Positions 38,001 to 47,062 of a stretch of DNA of 64,000 nucleotides are shown in pieces. The notes beneath the pieces were generated by a model. That model did no database searches and was not told the origin of the DNA. It saw only the letters and a list, made by a program, of their open reading frames with translations. The DNA comes from Acanthornis magna (lineage: Eukaryota > Chordata > Aves > Passeriformes > Acanthizidae), in the NCBI GenBank assembly GCA_036785705.1, contig JAWUZG010000036.1:12147501-12211500 (forward strand), read 5' to 3'. The position numbers and the translations under genes were made by a program. Every line of letters starts with the position of its first letter. Within the stretch, counting starts at the first letter, position 1.

Positions 38001-40948
38001 TTGGAAATTGCATGGTTGATGGGAGTAAAATGGTCTTTCGTGTGCATCTTATCCTGACAAAACTCGTCACTTGTTTGTTTTCTGCTGTTTAAGCTAATAG
38101 ACTCAAAGTCAGGCTTTTTAATATTATGCAATGAAGTAGTTAAAATCAAACAAAGCAAAGACAGTTTAAGTATTTTTTATATGCCTCACTTTTCCAGAGC
38201 CTTTTGCAATTTGTGCAGGGTTATTAGGAAAAGTACGTGGTGGGAAGGCAGAGGACAAAAGGACAGCATATGGTAATTTCTTAAATGTAATAATTGTGTT
38301 TGTGAAGAGCTCAGGTGAGAGTTTGCTCTCAGCCAGTGGAATGGATCAGTACTATTTCATATCCATCCTTTGATTTTCCACCGCTTCCGTGTCAGTTTCC
38401 TGCTGCAGTCTGTCGTGGTGCAGTTCCGGGCTCTGGTGCTGCTCAAGCCTCTCAGAACCTGTGACCGACCCTGTGCTGAGCTTGGCAGGACAGGGAGCAG
38501 AAGGAAGAGGCTGTTCAGGGGTCAGTGCTAGTGATGGTCTCTTTTTTGAATGCAGGATTAAAGTCCTGCTCTCCTGGACGCTGGCCCTCTGTGGAAGAGA
38601 ACACTGACCTCCAGGCCCTCAGGCTTAGTGGTGAAAATGAATTGTTGGAAAAGTTGTTTTCTAAAACGTTACCTTGTTTTGCAAATGCTGCTTGCACTCA
38701 TCTCGTTTTGCCCTCATTCTGGTACATACGGGGCTCAAGGCTGAATGTTAATCTTGCTTTAAAGCTGCACCCTGCTGGGTCTCTGCACTTAAAGGGTTTT
38801 TCTTGTAATACACTATTTATGCTGTTTTAACTATATTTTCATCTTAATGTACCATATCTGAGCCCTTAAATTCACAATAATTTCTGTCACTATTAGATGT
38901 CCCTTAGTTCACACCTGTACACTGGAAATAATTTTCAAGCCTAATTTCTGAGTTTCAGATTTTTGATAGATAGATGAGGGTCTCAGAATTTCTTTGGACA
39001 CTTTTATTTTGCTATTGCTAACTGAGTTCATGAAGAAAAGTACATCTTTTCCATTTTAGAAATGATGAACTGTTTGGTTCACATGTGCTTCTAACACCTT
39101 CCTGAGGTGGGAAAAAAGTGTGGGAATGAGCAACTTCTGTGGATGTTTACCACTGTCCATGCAGTTATCAGCACACAGCCCTCTAATTAAATCAGATAAC
39201 AACTAATTGCCCAGAGTAAGTATTTTTCTCATCTGTCAGCCCCAAGGACACTTTTTAATGAATATAACAGCGAGATTTGAAGATGCCGGAGCAGCGTGTC
39301 TCCTAGCTAGCAGCAGGTCAGCAGTTGTGTTGTGCTGTGTGTGCTGCTGTATTCCAGAGATGGCAGAGCTTCCTTCTAGCCCCCACTTTAAATGAGAAAG
39401 AAATTTTTATCCTGCTCAGGTAAAATATAAGTTAGTTTATATTCCTAGAAACCATGAACTAATTAGGAATGGAAGAGCTGACATCAGTTGCCATGACTTC
39501 CTGGATACCTGAGTTTGCTCTTGAGATGACACAATGAGTTCTCATCCACAGAAGAGGACAAAGAGTAAGGCCTTGGTCCCTTTTGCTTAGATTTTTCTGA
39601 AAACATGGGAGGGAACAGGAGACACTAAAGGAGTGGGAAGAAGCAAAATAGACATGTAAGAAGGGAGGCAAAAGATGGGAAAATGCCCTCTAAGAAGGGG
39701 AGTCAGGTTCGCGTTGTAGAAAGCCTGTCTCCTTCTTCAGCAGCAAAAAAAATTACATTGTTTATTAAAGCTGCTTAATGCTTTCCATCAGAAGACTTTT
39801 TGTTTCTTTTTAATGGAAGGTTTCTTATTACTTTGACAGATTTTAACTGCATGGGCTGCAGGCTGACTAGTGTATGTGTTTTCGAAGGGGGTTGATGGAG
39901 TGTATAGAAGGCTTTGCTCATGGCTACCTGAATGTTCCAGGCAGCTCCAGGCAGGGGACAACTCCACTTCTCTGAGCTCCTGTTTTTCCATCCCAGCCTC
40001 TGTCTCTGTAGACTCCAGTGAGTGATGGTTAGTTTGGCTTGGGAAATAGAAATACCTTTGTGATGAGCGGAAAGAAGTGAAGCAGTGGCTGTGAAACGGT
40101 AGAAAAGGGGAGCTCACAGCTGGGCAAGGTCATGCAGAAAGGCCCAGGACCTTGCAGAAAGGTCATGCAGAAAGGACCTGTGGAGCCTTGGAAGAGGTAG
40201 TGTGGATGAAGGATACCATGGCAGATTTCAGCAGCAGAGTAACACCATAACTATGTTGTCTGAGTGTGGTTTGAATAGCGGGCAGTAAATAAAGTCATCC
40301 GCAGGGAGAACCAGAAATACTGATTGAGCAAAAGTATTTGTAGGGAAAGGGCTGGTACAGCATCTTCCAATCAGATAGGTCTGGGTAAAAACTTCAGAAA
40401 CTGCCCACAATTATTCTTTTTCCTTTTTCATTTCGTTTAGAGACAAAACTTATATCTGGGTTTTTGTTTTTTTTAAAAGTGCAAATCAATCTGTTACCCT
40501 AAACACTTACTTTTTATGAAAGAATTCATAAAATAAAAAGGGCAAAGTTAGAATAAAAGTATTCTGAAAATATTAAAACAAAGCAAAGAATAAATCAATA
40601 ATAATTTTCAGTGCACCAGCTTTTACCCTGAAATAAAGCAGAGAACCAATTCCAAAGCATCAGACTCGGCTAGAAAAAAATGTTTGTGTCTCAACTGTAT
40701 TGTGAATGCAGCTCTAATTCGGGTGTTCTCTACCCTTCACATACTGGCTTTTCAATCTTAATAATAGTTTTCTGCCACAGTTTAGTGTGATCTGGAAGGA
40801 CACTGTGCAGGTGGAGGTCTGGGGGCTGTAATTCTGGTTGTGCTGAAATTGTGGGACTTGACTGCCTTCAGCTTTTCACAGCAAAGGTCTGCTTATCTCT
40901 TTTGTCTGTGAAAGACAGAAACAGAATGGAAACACAGAGTGGAGGTGG
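35028..40948. other. intergenic, no features seen
   Basis: About 5.9 kb up to the proviral insertion. Overlapping open frames of about 100 codons at 37.2-37.7 kb on both strands lack support. A short local duplication of GGTCATGCAGAAAGG lies at about 40128-40172. Confidence 0.5.
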
Positions 40949-40953
40949 AAAAC
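40949..40953. repeat. target-site duplication, left copy (AAAAC)
   Basis: The five bases before the left LTR match those after the right LTR, and the sixth does not. Confidence 0.85.
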
Positions 40954-40977
40954 TGTCATAAAAAAGACAATTTCACA

Positions 40978-41020
40978 CTCGTGGGTTAGAGCAAAAGGTG
41001 TTTATTGCTGAACCCACGAG
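40978..41020 (-). promoter_or_regulatory. poly(A)-signal hairpin in 3' LTR
   Basis: Perfect 10-bp inverted repeat CTCGTGGGTT / AACCCACGAG around a 23-nt loop holding AATAAA. The layout recalls the poly(A) hairpin of lentiviral R regions. In the 3' LTR this signal would end the genomic transcript. Confidence 0.6.
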
Positions 41021-41373
41021 GTCCAGGATCTCCCGAGGGAGAAATGAAAGGAAAAAGAAAGAAAAAAAGCACAAAAAAAAAAGGAAGGTCCCAGGACAGC
41101 AATAAGACTCTCCTGGCCACCGGTTGGTGGCCAAGGACAAGGAGATCCCTCAGGCCGGGTGGCGAACTTAAGCTAATCTTAAGTTCAAAAAAAAAGATTT
41201 TAAGTATAGCCCATAAAAATGGGCAAGAGGCCCAGCACCCGACCCAGCCTCTGACTCCCTGCTAGTCAGTGAGACAGAGACACCAGGCACCCTGCACAGA
41301 CCAGAGTCTGCAGCTGTTGGTGGTAAAGGCACCTGGAAAAAAAAAGAGACTGTCTCAGCTCAAGAGAGCCAAA

Positions 41374-41379
41374 TTTATA
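41374..41379 (-). promoter_or_regulatory. TATA box of 3' LTR
   Basis: Sense CTTTATAAATTTGG, about 0.37 kb upstream of the poly(A) signal. It is the best core-promoter match in the LTR. Confidence 0.5.
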
Positions 41380-41972
41380 AAGTTTTTGATGGGCTGGTCC
41401 GAATTAGCCTCTCCGCCCTCTCGCTCGCTGGTGATTGGGAATACTAATTAATGAGGTGGCCTTCCCCACCAATAGATGGATCGTTGCCTAGGGGTAATTT
41501 GCAAAGGCGGGAAAGGGCCTCATTAGTATTCCACTTGAGGTGGGCGGAGAGGTGCAAACCTTCTATTTTTAGCTCGGGTGCTGCAGAGTGCCTTTAATAT
41601 TGGGATGGGTGATGGGCTTACAGATTTACAATACAACATAAAAACTGAGTTTTACATAAATAAAATTACAAAGATAAAGGATTTTTAAAAAGGTACAAAA
41701 CTTCTGAACTCAGGGTTACATGGGTTCAACTGCTTTTCCATCTAAAATACCTTCAATCCCTTTTATTTTGCTCCAAACAACTTTAATATCCCAATGCTTT
41801 TACCCAGAAACATTGCACTCTTAAAACATCTTTAAAACAGTCTCTTTTTTAACTTTTCAATCTAGAACTTTATCAAAAATCCAAACTTTCAACTCCACTC
41901 AACAGGTACAACAATACAACAGCAACCATCAACTCCAACATGCGAAAAATCACTCCACTCTCATTTATAACA

Positions 41973-41994
41973 AACTCCCCCCTTTTTCTTTTTT
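41973..41994 (-). other. polypurine tract
   Basis: On the sense strand a run of six A, G, five A, six G, then AGTT lies directly before the 3' LTR. This is the expected site for plus-strand DNA priming. Confidence 0.9.
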
Positions 41995-42040
41995 CTTAGG
42001 GAACCTTGATTTTTCGCATTACTCTCACAGTGTACCCACT

Positions 42041-43150
42041 TCACTCATGCGCAACACTGGAGGAACAAAATAGAGTCTTTTCGGCTACAGAAAAGTTGTC
42101 ATTTCTTATCCAAAACAAATTTTCTGGAGCTGCCCAGAAACTGTCTTTAACTGAGTTCGCCTGAGTCCAATACCTCGAGAAAGCAGGAAGTGTGGAAAAA
42201 GGATTACCATCCTCCCAGCATTGGAACAGCTTCTCGATTTTGTTGTAAACACAGTTTTTATGAGGTAGTCGTGTACTTGACCAGTATACGTTTGGTGTTG
42301 TGGGCAGCCACCAGCTCTTTTTCCCGTCTGTGACCAGGTATCTTTTACACGTTGTTTCTCCCACCCTCTGGAAGAATCTTGGGGCTTTTCTCCAAATGCA
42401 CTCTTCCCCTAAGACTGTGTTACTTAAATGCCAAATTTCATTATCAGTTCGGGTGTTTGGCGGAAGATTGCCCAGCTGTATGATTTCGAGGGGTCCAATC
42501 CCGACCCCTCGCCAAGGCCAGTACTCGGACATTAAAGTTCCTCCGCACACCCAGCAATTTGTTAAATTTAGTTGCTGACTTATCCTCTCTGCCAAATCAA
42601 TAAATAAATTTTGGTCTACTTTTGATAAGCCAGCTTCCTGTTGTTTTTGGTTTTCTTCGATTACAGTTTCTTGAATCAGGTCCAATTCAAAGGTTTTTCT
42701 TTTTATTAAATCTTCCTTTTTTGTGATATAATTGAAATTGAAACAAAGCCAAACATCATCGGAGGGGCACTCTCCTTTTATCTTTTGAATTTGAGTACCA
42801 ATGTTTTGCCCAATCCAATACTTCTGTCCCTTTTCCGTACACCTTCCTAAGTTAACAATATCGTAGCAACCTGGGCTTACATAGGAATGTGCACGGAAAA
42901 AGTGTTTTATTTTGAATGAATTTCCTGCGGTCTGGTAAATGGTGTGATAGCACTTGTTGCACCTTATGTCCGCCTTGGCTCCCAGGATCTTCGGCACAGA
43001 GATGACTAGTGCCACGGCCAGGAAGAGCAGTACGGTGACCTTTCTCGGTTTGGGCTCTATTCCTGCTTGTGCTGGTGGTTGGCATTCCTTTCCTGGAGTC
43101 TCTGGACTGGTGCTAAGCGCGTTCTCTCCCTCAGGCCGCAGAAGATTCAT
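42041..43150 (-). CDS. env: env, truncated: surface-subunit part only
   Basis: 369 codons. A hydrophobic stretch at about residues 37-52 after a 36-residue polar leader fits a signal peptide. Paired cysteines follow, then a likely N-glycosylation site (NLT, 195-197) next to CWVC (199-202), the CXXC motif of gammaretroviral surface subunits. The frame stops at VAHE*, about 45 bp before the polypurine tract. There is no furin-like site, fusion peptide, immunosuppressive-domain region or membrane anchor, so the transmembrane subunit is absent and the product, if made, would be secreted or retained rather than membrane-anchored. The ATG is the first one after a strong splice acceptor at 43261, which supports this start. 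Entry function is not expected from this copy. Confidence 0.85.
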   Translation of the reverse strand: MNLLRPEGENALSTSPETPGKECQPPAQAGIEPKPRKVTVLLFLAVALVISVPKILGAKADIRCNKCYHTIYQTAGNSFKIKHFFRAHSYVSPGCYDIVNLGRCTEKGQKYWIGQNIGTQIQKIKGECPSDDVWLCFNFNYITKKEDLIKRKTFELDLIQETVIEENQKQQEAGLSKVDQNLFIDLAERISQQLNLTNCWVCGGTLMSEYWPWRGVGIGPLEIIQLGNLPPNTRTDNEIWHLSNTVLGEECIWRKAPRFFQRVGETTCKRYLVTDGKKSWWLPTTPNVYWSSTRLPHKNCVYNKIEKLFQCWEDGNPFSTLPAFSRYWTQANSVKDSFWAAPENLFWIRNDNFSVAEKTLFCSSSVAHE

Positions 43151-43260
43151 TTTTACCTGGCCTCGGTCAGTTCCTGTGAGGAACGTGTGTCCGTTAATTT
43201 GTAGCCAAATTATTTTGGTCTTAGAAGAAGAGGCAGATCTTATCAGGCAGGTTTTCCTTC

Positions 43261-43262
43261 CT
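43261..43262 (-). promoter_or_regulatory. probable env splice acceptor
   Basis: On the sense strand TTTCTCTCACTTCCCAC runs into TTTTTGTAG, a strong pyrimidine tract plus AG, between the end of pol and env. No ATG lies between it and the env start 110 nt later. Confidence 0.65.
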
Positions 43263-43432
43263 ACAAAAAGTGGGAAGTGAGAGAAACAAGGTTAGTGTTT
43301 TATATATGTAACAAATGTTGAACATGATAATTTGAAACTTGAACAGTCTTTTAACTTCAACAACAATAACATTTACAGTAACTGGTAACATTTCTTTGAC
43401 TAGATCTTAGTTTTAAAGGATACTGTTGCGGT

Positions 43433-46400
43433 TCAAGGTCTTCCTTTTTCTCGGAGCTCTTTTTCATCCTCTGGTGGAGTCACTGGACCTTTTACTCTCC
43501 GAATGTGTGTCCATCCCTTTTCTGCTGTTCTTATCGCTGCTTCTGTTGTTAAAAGAACCTGGAAGGGGCCTTCCCAAGAGGGGGTTAGAGATTTTTCTTT
43601 CCAGCATTTTATTAACACCCACTCTCCTGGATGAATATTATGTAAATTGAAATCAAGAGGTGGTGTTTGCACGAGCAGGCCCTTTTCCTTTAACTCTTGG
43701 ATGTTGTGTGCAATGATCTTTACATACTCCCTTATTGCTATGTTTCCAGTCTCTTTTACATCGATTTCTCGCTGTCCAGCTAAATAAGGGAGTCCAAACA
43801 ACATTTCATACGCTGAGACTTGAATGTCAGTTCGTGGTTGTGTTCGAACGCTTAATAGGGCAAGTGGGAGGCACTTAACCCAGGACCACTTTGTTTCTAT
43901 CATTAATTTTGTGAGTATTCTTTTTAGTGTCTGATTCATGCGTTCTACTCTTCCCGAACTCTCCGGGTGCCAGGGAGTATGCAATTTCCAATCTGAGCCT
44001 AATTGATTGATTAAATTTAGAGTGATTTGAGAAGTAAAATGAGTTCCTCTATCTGAGTCAATTCTTAGAGGGACTCCATAGCGGGGAATTATCTGTTCTA
44101 AGAGCACCTTACTCACTGTGTGGGCGGTGGCATTGGTGGTAGGAAAAGCTTCCACCCAGTGAGTGAGGTGATCTACTATGACTAATAGGTACTTCCACCG
44201 CTGTACAAGGGGCATCTCTGTGAAGTCTATCTGGATGCTCTGGAATGGACGAGAAGCTAAGTCCATTCCCCCTTTTGGAACATTTTTCATTTGTTTTTTA
44301 TTGACTTTTTGGCATACTAGACAATTTTTGGTAATTTGGTTTGCAATTTCGTATACTCCCAGGCAACAGAAGACCCGGGAAAAGTGATCTACTAGGGCCT
44401 TTGTTCCCCAATGGTAATTTCTATGTATCGCAAATAAAATTTCACGAGTCAGTGCTTTGTTTAGAATTTGCCTACCATCAGGAAGGTGCCACCTACCTTC
44501 CTGGTCTTCTATTCCGCCAATTGCCGCCAATTGTTCTTTTTCTTTGTTGTTGAAAATGGGCCTGGGTAAGTTTTTCTCACTTACCCCTTGTTGGTCTGGT
44601 GCTGATGGTATCTCTTCCTCATTTGCTTCCAGGGTTTTAGGGACTTCATCCTCCTCGGAGGTTTCTTTGGTCTTGTTCGATTCCTCTGCATCAGTTGTTT
44701 CTTGTCTTTTCGCTGCTGCTCGTGTGGTTACCTTTAAAACAGTCTCTGTGAACAGTCCTTCAATAGCTGCCTCTCTAGCTGTATTATCTGCTAGAGTATT
44801 TCCCCTAGCTTCTAGACTGAGCCCGGTTTGGTGTCCTGGTACATGTACCACAGCAATGGCTTTTGGTCTCTTTAAGCTCTCTAAGATTTTTACAATCATT
44901 TCTTTGTGCAAAATGTCTTTCCCTTTTGAATTCAATAGCCCACGTTCCATCCATATTTTACCAAAGGTGTGGACCACCCCGAAGGCATATTTAGAGTCTG
45001 TGTATATAGTTCCGATTTCCCCGGCTAGGTGGTGGAGGGCTCTTTCCAACGCATAAAGCTCGCATACCTGAGCAGACCAATGTCCTGGTAGTTTCCCTTT
45101 TTCTATTACTTTCATTTCCAACCCGTCTACCACTGCATACCCGGAGCATCGGTTTCCACGTACCACCCTGGATGATCCGTCTACAAAGATCTTTTTCCCT
45201 TCGAGGATGGCGATGTCAGTTAGGTCTTCCCGCACCTTTGTTTGTAGGTCGATCACATTTATGCAATTGTGGGCTAAGTCATCTTGTGGTAAGCCATAAA
45301 GAAATTGTGCTGGGTTCTGTGAGGTACATGTGGCGAAGTGAAGATGTTTAGATTCAATTAGGAGGCTCTCATATTGCACAATTCGGGCATCCGTGAGCCA
45401 CTCTGAGGCCCGCTGAGTTAGAATGGCCTTTACACAGTGAGGTGTGTGCACTGTGAGTGTCCCTCCAAACACCAGCTTCTGAGCCTCAGCCACCAGAACT
45501 GCCGACGCTGCGATTGCCTGGATGCATTGTGGCCATCCCCTTGATACAGGGTCCAAGATCTTCGAAATGAAAGCTACAGGTTTTCTGGACCCGCCCCACG
45601 TTTGGGTCAGCACCCCAAAGGCAACTCCTTTGTCCACATTTACAAACAAATCAAAGGGCTTATCTAGGGCAGGTAAGCTGAGGTCTGGAGCTTGCATTAA
45701 TTTGTCTTTCAAATCTTTTAGTTTTTGATCGTCTGATTTTGTCCAATGCACTGGCTCCTCCTCAGTTAATTTTTCGTATAGGAATTGAACGGATTGCGAG
45801 TACTTGTCAATCCAGAGCCTACAATATCCAAACAGGCCCAGTAACTGTCTAATTTCTCGTTTTGTTTTTGGAGGTGGCAGGTCAATTATTGCCTTTACTC
45901 TTTCGGCACTCAGTTTTTTTGTACCATGCCCAATTAAATGTCCGAGGTATTTTACTTCTTGTAGTACGAATTGTAATTTTTGTTTTGACACTCGCAACCC
46001 TTTCTGCCCTAGAAAGTTTAATAGTTTTATAGTAGCCAATTTGACTGTCTCCTCCTGCTCCCCAGACACCAGCAGGTCGTCCACATACTGCGTGATTTTT
46101 ATGCCCTCTGGTGGATCAAAGGTAGTTAAAAGGCCTTCAAGGGCCTGGCCAAAAAGCGTGGGGGACTCAGTGTAACCCTGAGGCAACCGAGTCCATCGAA
46201 GCTGCCGCTTTCTCCCTGTATCTGGATCCTCCCAAGTAAATGCAAAGATGTTTCTGCAGGAAGGATCTAGGGGACATGACCAGAATGCGTCCTTAAGGTC
46301 AACAACAGAGAACCAGGCATGTGATGGTGGAATTTGATTTAAAAGTGTGTATGGGTTAGGAACCAGGGGGTACCTGGTTTCCACTCTGTCATTTACCTTA

Positions 46401-47059
46401 CGCAGGTCGTGGACAAGTCGGCAGCCCCCGTCTGGTTTGCTGACACCCAGAATCGGTGTGTTGAAGGGAGACTTGCAAGGCTCTAGGATGCCATCCTCTA
46501 GCAGCTCTTCGATGGTGACCTTCAGTTTCTTCCGCTTCTCCTTGGTTAGGGGATACTGTGGAACTCGAATAGGATTCGTTCCTGGAAGTAAGTTCACAGT
46601 TAGTGGTGTCATGTCTATTTTTCCCCGGTTGCCCGGTTTGGCCCAGACAATGGGGTTTATCTGGTTCTCATCTTGTACTGATAATACAAATAGCTTGGTA
46701 ACCATTTTACCTTTACGGGGGACTACCCCAATTTGCAGTGGAATCTGCAGGTCTCTCCCCAATAGATTTATTCCTGCTTGAGGAACAAAAAGGATGTCAT
46801 TAATATGAATTCTTCCATTTCCCTTGATCTCCACATTTGGAATGATTGGGACGGTAAAAGTGTCACCCTTCGCTCCTGAGATCTCTATGGTGTTGTTTTT
46901 GGTAACGTATAGTCCTTTTGGTACTTCCGCAATACAAGTCCTTTCAGCTCCAGTGTCCACAAGAAACGTTACAGGTTGATGATGGGGACCTACTAATAAA
47001 GTTATCAAGGGCTCTTGTTGATGTTTATCGGTCCCCACTGGATAGAGCCCCTGACACCT
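43433..47059 (-). CDS. pol: pol: protease, reverse transcriptase, RNase H, integrase
   Basis: 1201 codons counted from the GTG at 47038. The frame is continuous with gag, so the true product is a Gag-Pol readthrough protein and the GTG is not a start. Residues in that numbering: protease DTGA (28-31) and LLGRDL (92-97); reverse transcriptase VVDLKDAF (245-252), LPQGY (285-289) and YVDD (318-321); RNase H acidic residues in FVDG (D620), E660, YTDSKYAF (D681) and LAD (D751); an acidic Ser/Thr/Glu-rich linker (about 771-840); integrase HX3H (872, 876) with CX2C (906, 909), catalytic D938, D996 and E1032 (D,D-35-E); a C-terminal GPF segment at about 1157. All catalytic residues are present and no stops interrupt the frame. 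It ends 282 bp before env without overlapping it. Confidence 0.96.
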   Translation of the reverse strand, partial: RCQGLYPVGTDKHQQEPLITLLVGPHHQPVTFLVDTGAERTCIAEVPKGLYVTKNNTIEISGAKGDTFTVPIIPNVEIKGNGRIHINDILFVPQAGINLLGRDLQIPLQIGVVPRKGKMVTKLFVLSVQDENQINPIVWAKPGNRGKIDMTPLTVNLLPGTNPIRVPQYPLTKEKRKKLKVTIEELLEDGILEPCKSPFNTPILGVSKPDGGCRLVHDLRKVNDRVETRYPLVPNPYTLLNQIPPSHAWFSVVDLKDAFWSCPLDPSCRNIFAFTWEDPDTGRKRQLRWTRLPQGYTESPTLFGQALEGLLTTFDPPEGIKITQYVDDLLVSGEQEETVKLATIKLLNFLGQKGLRVSKQKLQFVLQEVKYLGHLIGHGTKKLSAERVKAIIDLPPPKTKREIRQLLGLFGYCRLWIDKYSQSVQFLYEKLTEEEPVHWTKSDDQKLKDLKDKLMQAPDLSLPALDKPFDLFVNVDKGVAFGVLTQTWGGSRKPVAFISKILDPVSRGWPQCIQAIAASAVLVAEAQKLVFGGTLTVHTPHCVKAILTQRASEWLTDARIVQYESLLIESKHLHFATCTSQNPAQFLYGLPQDDLAHNCINVIDLQTKVREDLTDIAILEGKKIFVDGSSRVVRGNRCSGYAVVDGLEMKVIEKGKLPGHWSAQVCELYALERALHHLAGEIGTIYTDSKYAFGVVHTFGKIWMERGLLNSKGKDILHKEMIVKILESLKRPKAIAVVHVPGHQTGLSLEARGNTLADNTAREAAIEGLFTETVLKVTTRAAAKRQETTDAEESNKTKETSEEDEVPKTLEANEEEIPSAPDQQGVSEKNLPRPIFNNKEKEQLAAIGGIEDQEGRWHLPDGRQILNKALTREILFAIHRNYHWGTKALVDHFSRVFCCLGVYEIANQITKNCLVCQKVNKKQMKNVPKGGMDLASRPFQSIQIDFTEMPLVQRWKYLLVIVDHLTHWVEAFPTTNATAHTVSKVLLEQIIPRYGVPLRIDSDRGTHFTSQITLNLINQLGSDWKLHTPWHPESSGRVERMNQTLKRILTKLMIETKWSWVKCLPLALLSVRTQPRTDIQVSAYEMLFGLPYLAGQREIDVKETGNIAIREYVKIIAHNIQELKEKGLLVQTPPLDFNLHNIHPGEWVLIKCWKEKSLTPSWEGPFQVLLTTEAAIRTAEKGWTHIRRVKGPVTPPEDEKELREKGRP

Positions 47060-47062
47060 TCA
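46983..47062 (-). promoter_or_regulatory. gag-pol stop-codon readthrough signal: UGA plus possible pseudoknot
   Basis: Gag ends in UGA (47060-47062) and pol continues in the same frame. After 7-8 nt comes stem 1 (sense AGGGGCTCT at 47052-47044, pairing with AGAGCCCTT at 47015-47007). Its loop holds TGGGGACC (47037-47030), which pairs perfectly with GGTCCCCA (46990-46983) beyond stem 1. This is an H-type pseudoknot at the spacing known for gammaretroviral readthrough. Those signals usually use UAG, and the 14-nt segment between the two stems is longer than usual. The fold was found by eye. Confidence 0.7.

Larger units (their letters stand above)
40954..41972 (-). repeat. 3' LTR of the provirus
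   Basis: About 1019 bp with TG...CA ends (sense: TGTTATAAATGAG to TTTTTTATGACA). It matches the other LTR except for two substitutions and three A-run length differences seen by eye. Sense-strand landmarks: a TATA box at 41374-41379 and AATAAA at 41001-41006 in a hairpin loop. U3 is therefore about 0.6 kb, R about 0.35 kb and U5 very short; these borders are inferred. Confidence 0.95.

Noticed and set aside
41005..41265. 86-codon + strand frame, present in similar form in both LTRs (41005 and 50592)
   Set aside because: It is antisense to the LTR, and its presence twice only reflects LTR duplication. The Lys-rich stretch comes from A-runs whose lengths differ between copies and shift the frame.
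44457..45056. 199-codon + strand frame opposite pol
   Set aside because: Shadow of the intact pol frame on the other strand, with no recognisable domain.
47038..47040. GTG as an independent start of pol
   Set aside because: Pol is in the same frame as gag through the UGA, and gammaretroviral pol is made by readthrough, so no separate start is needed.
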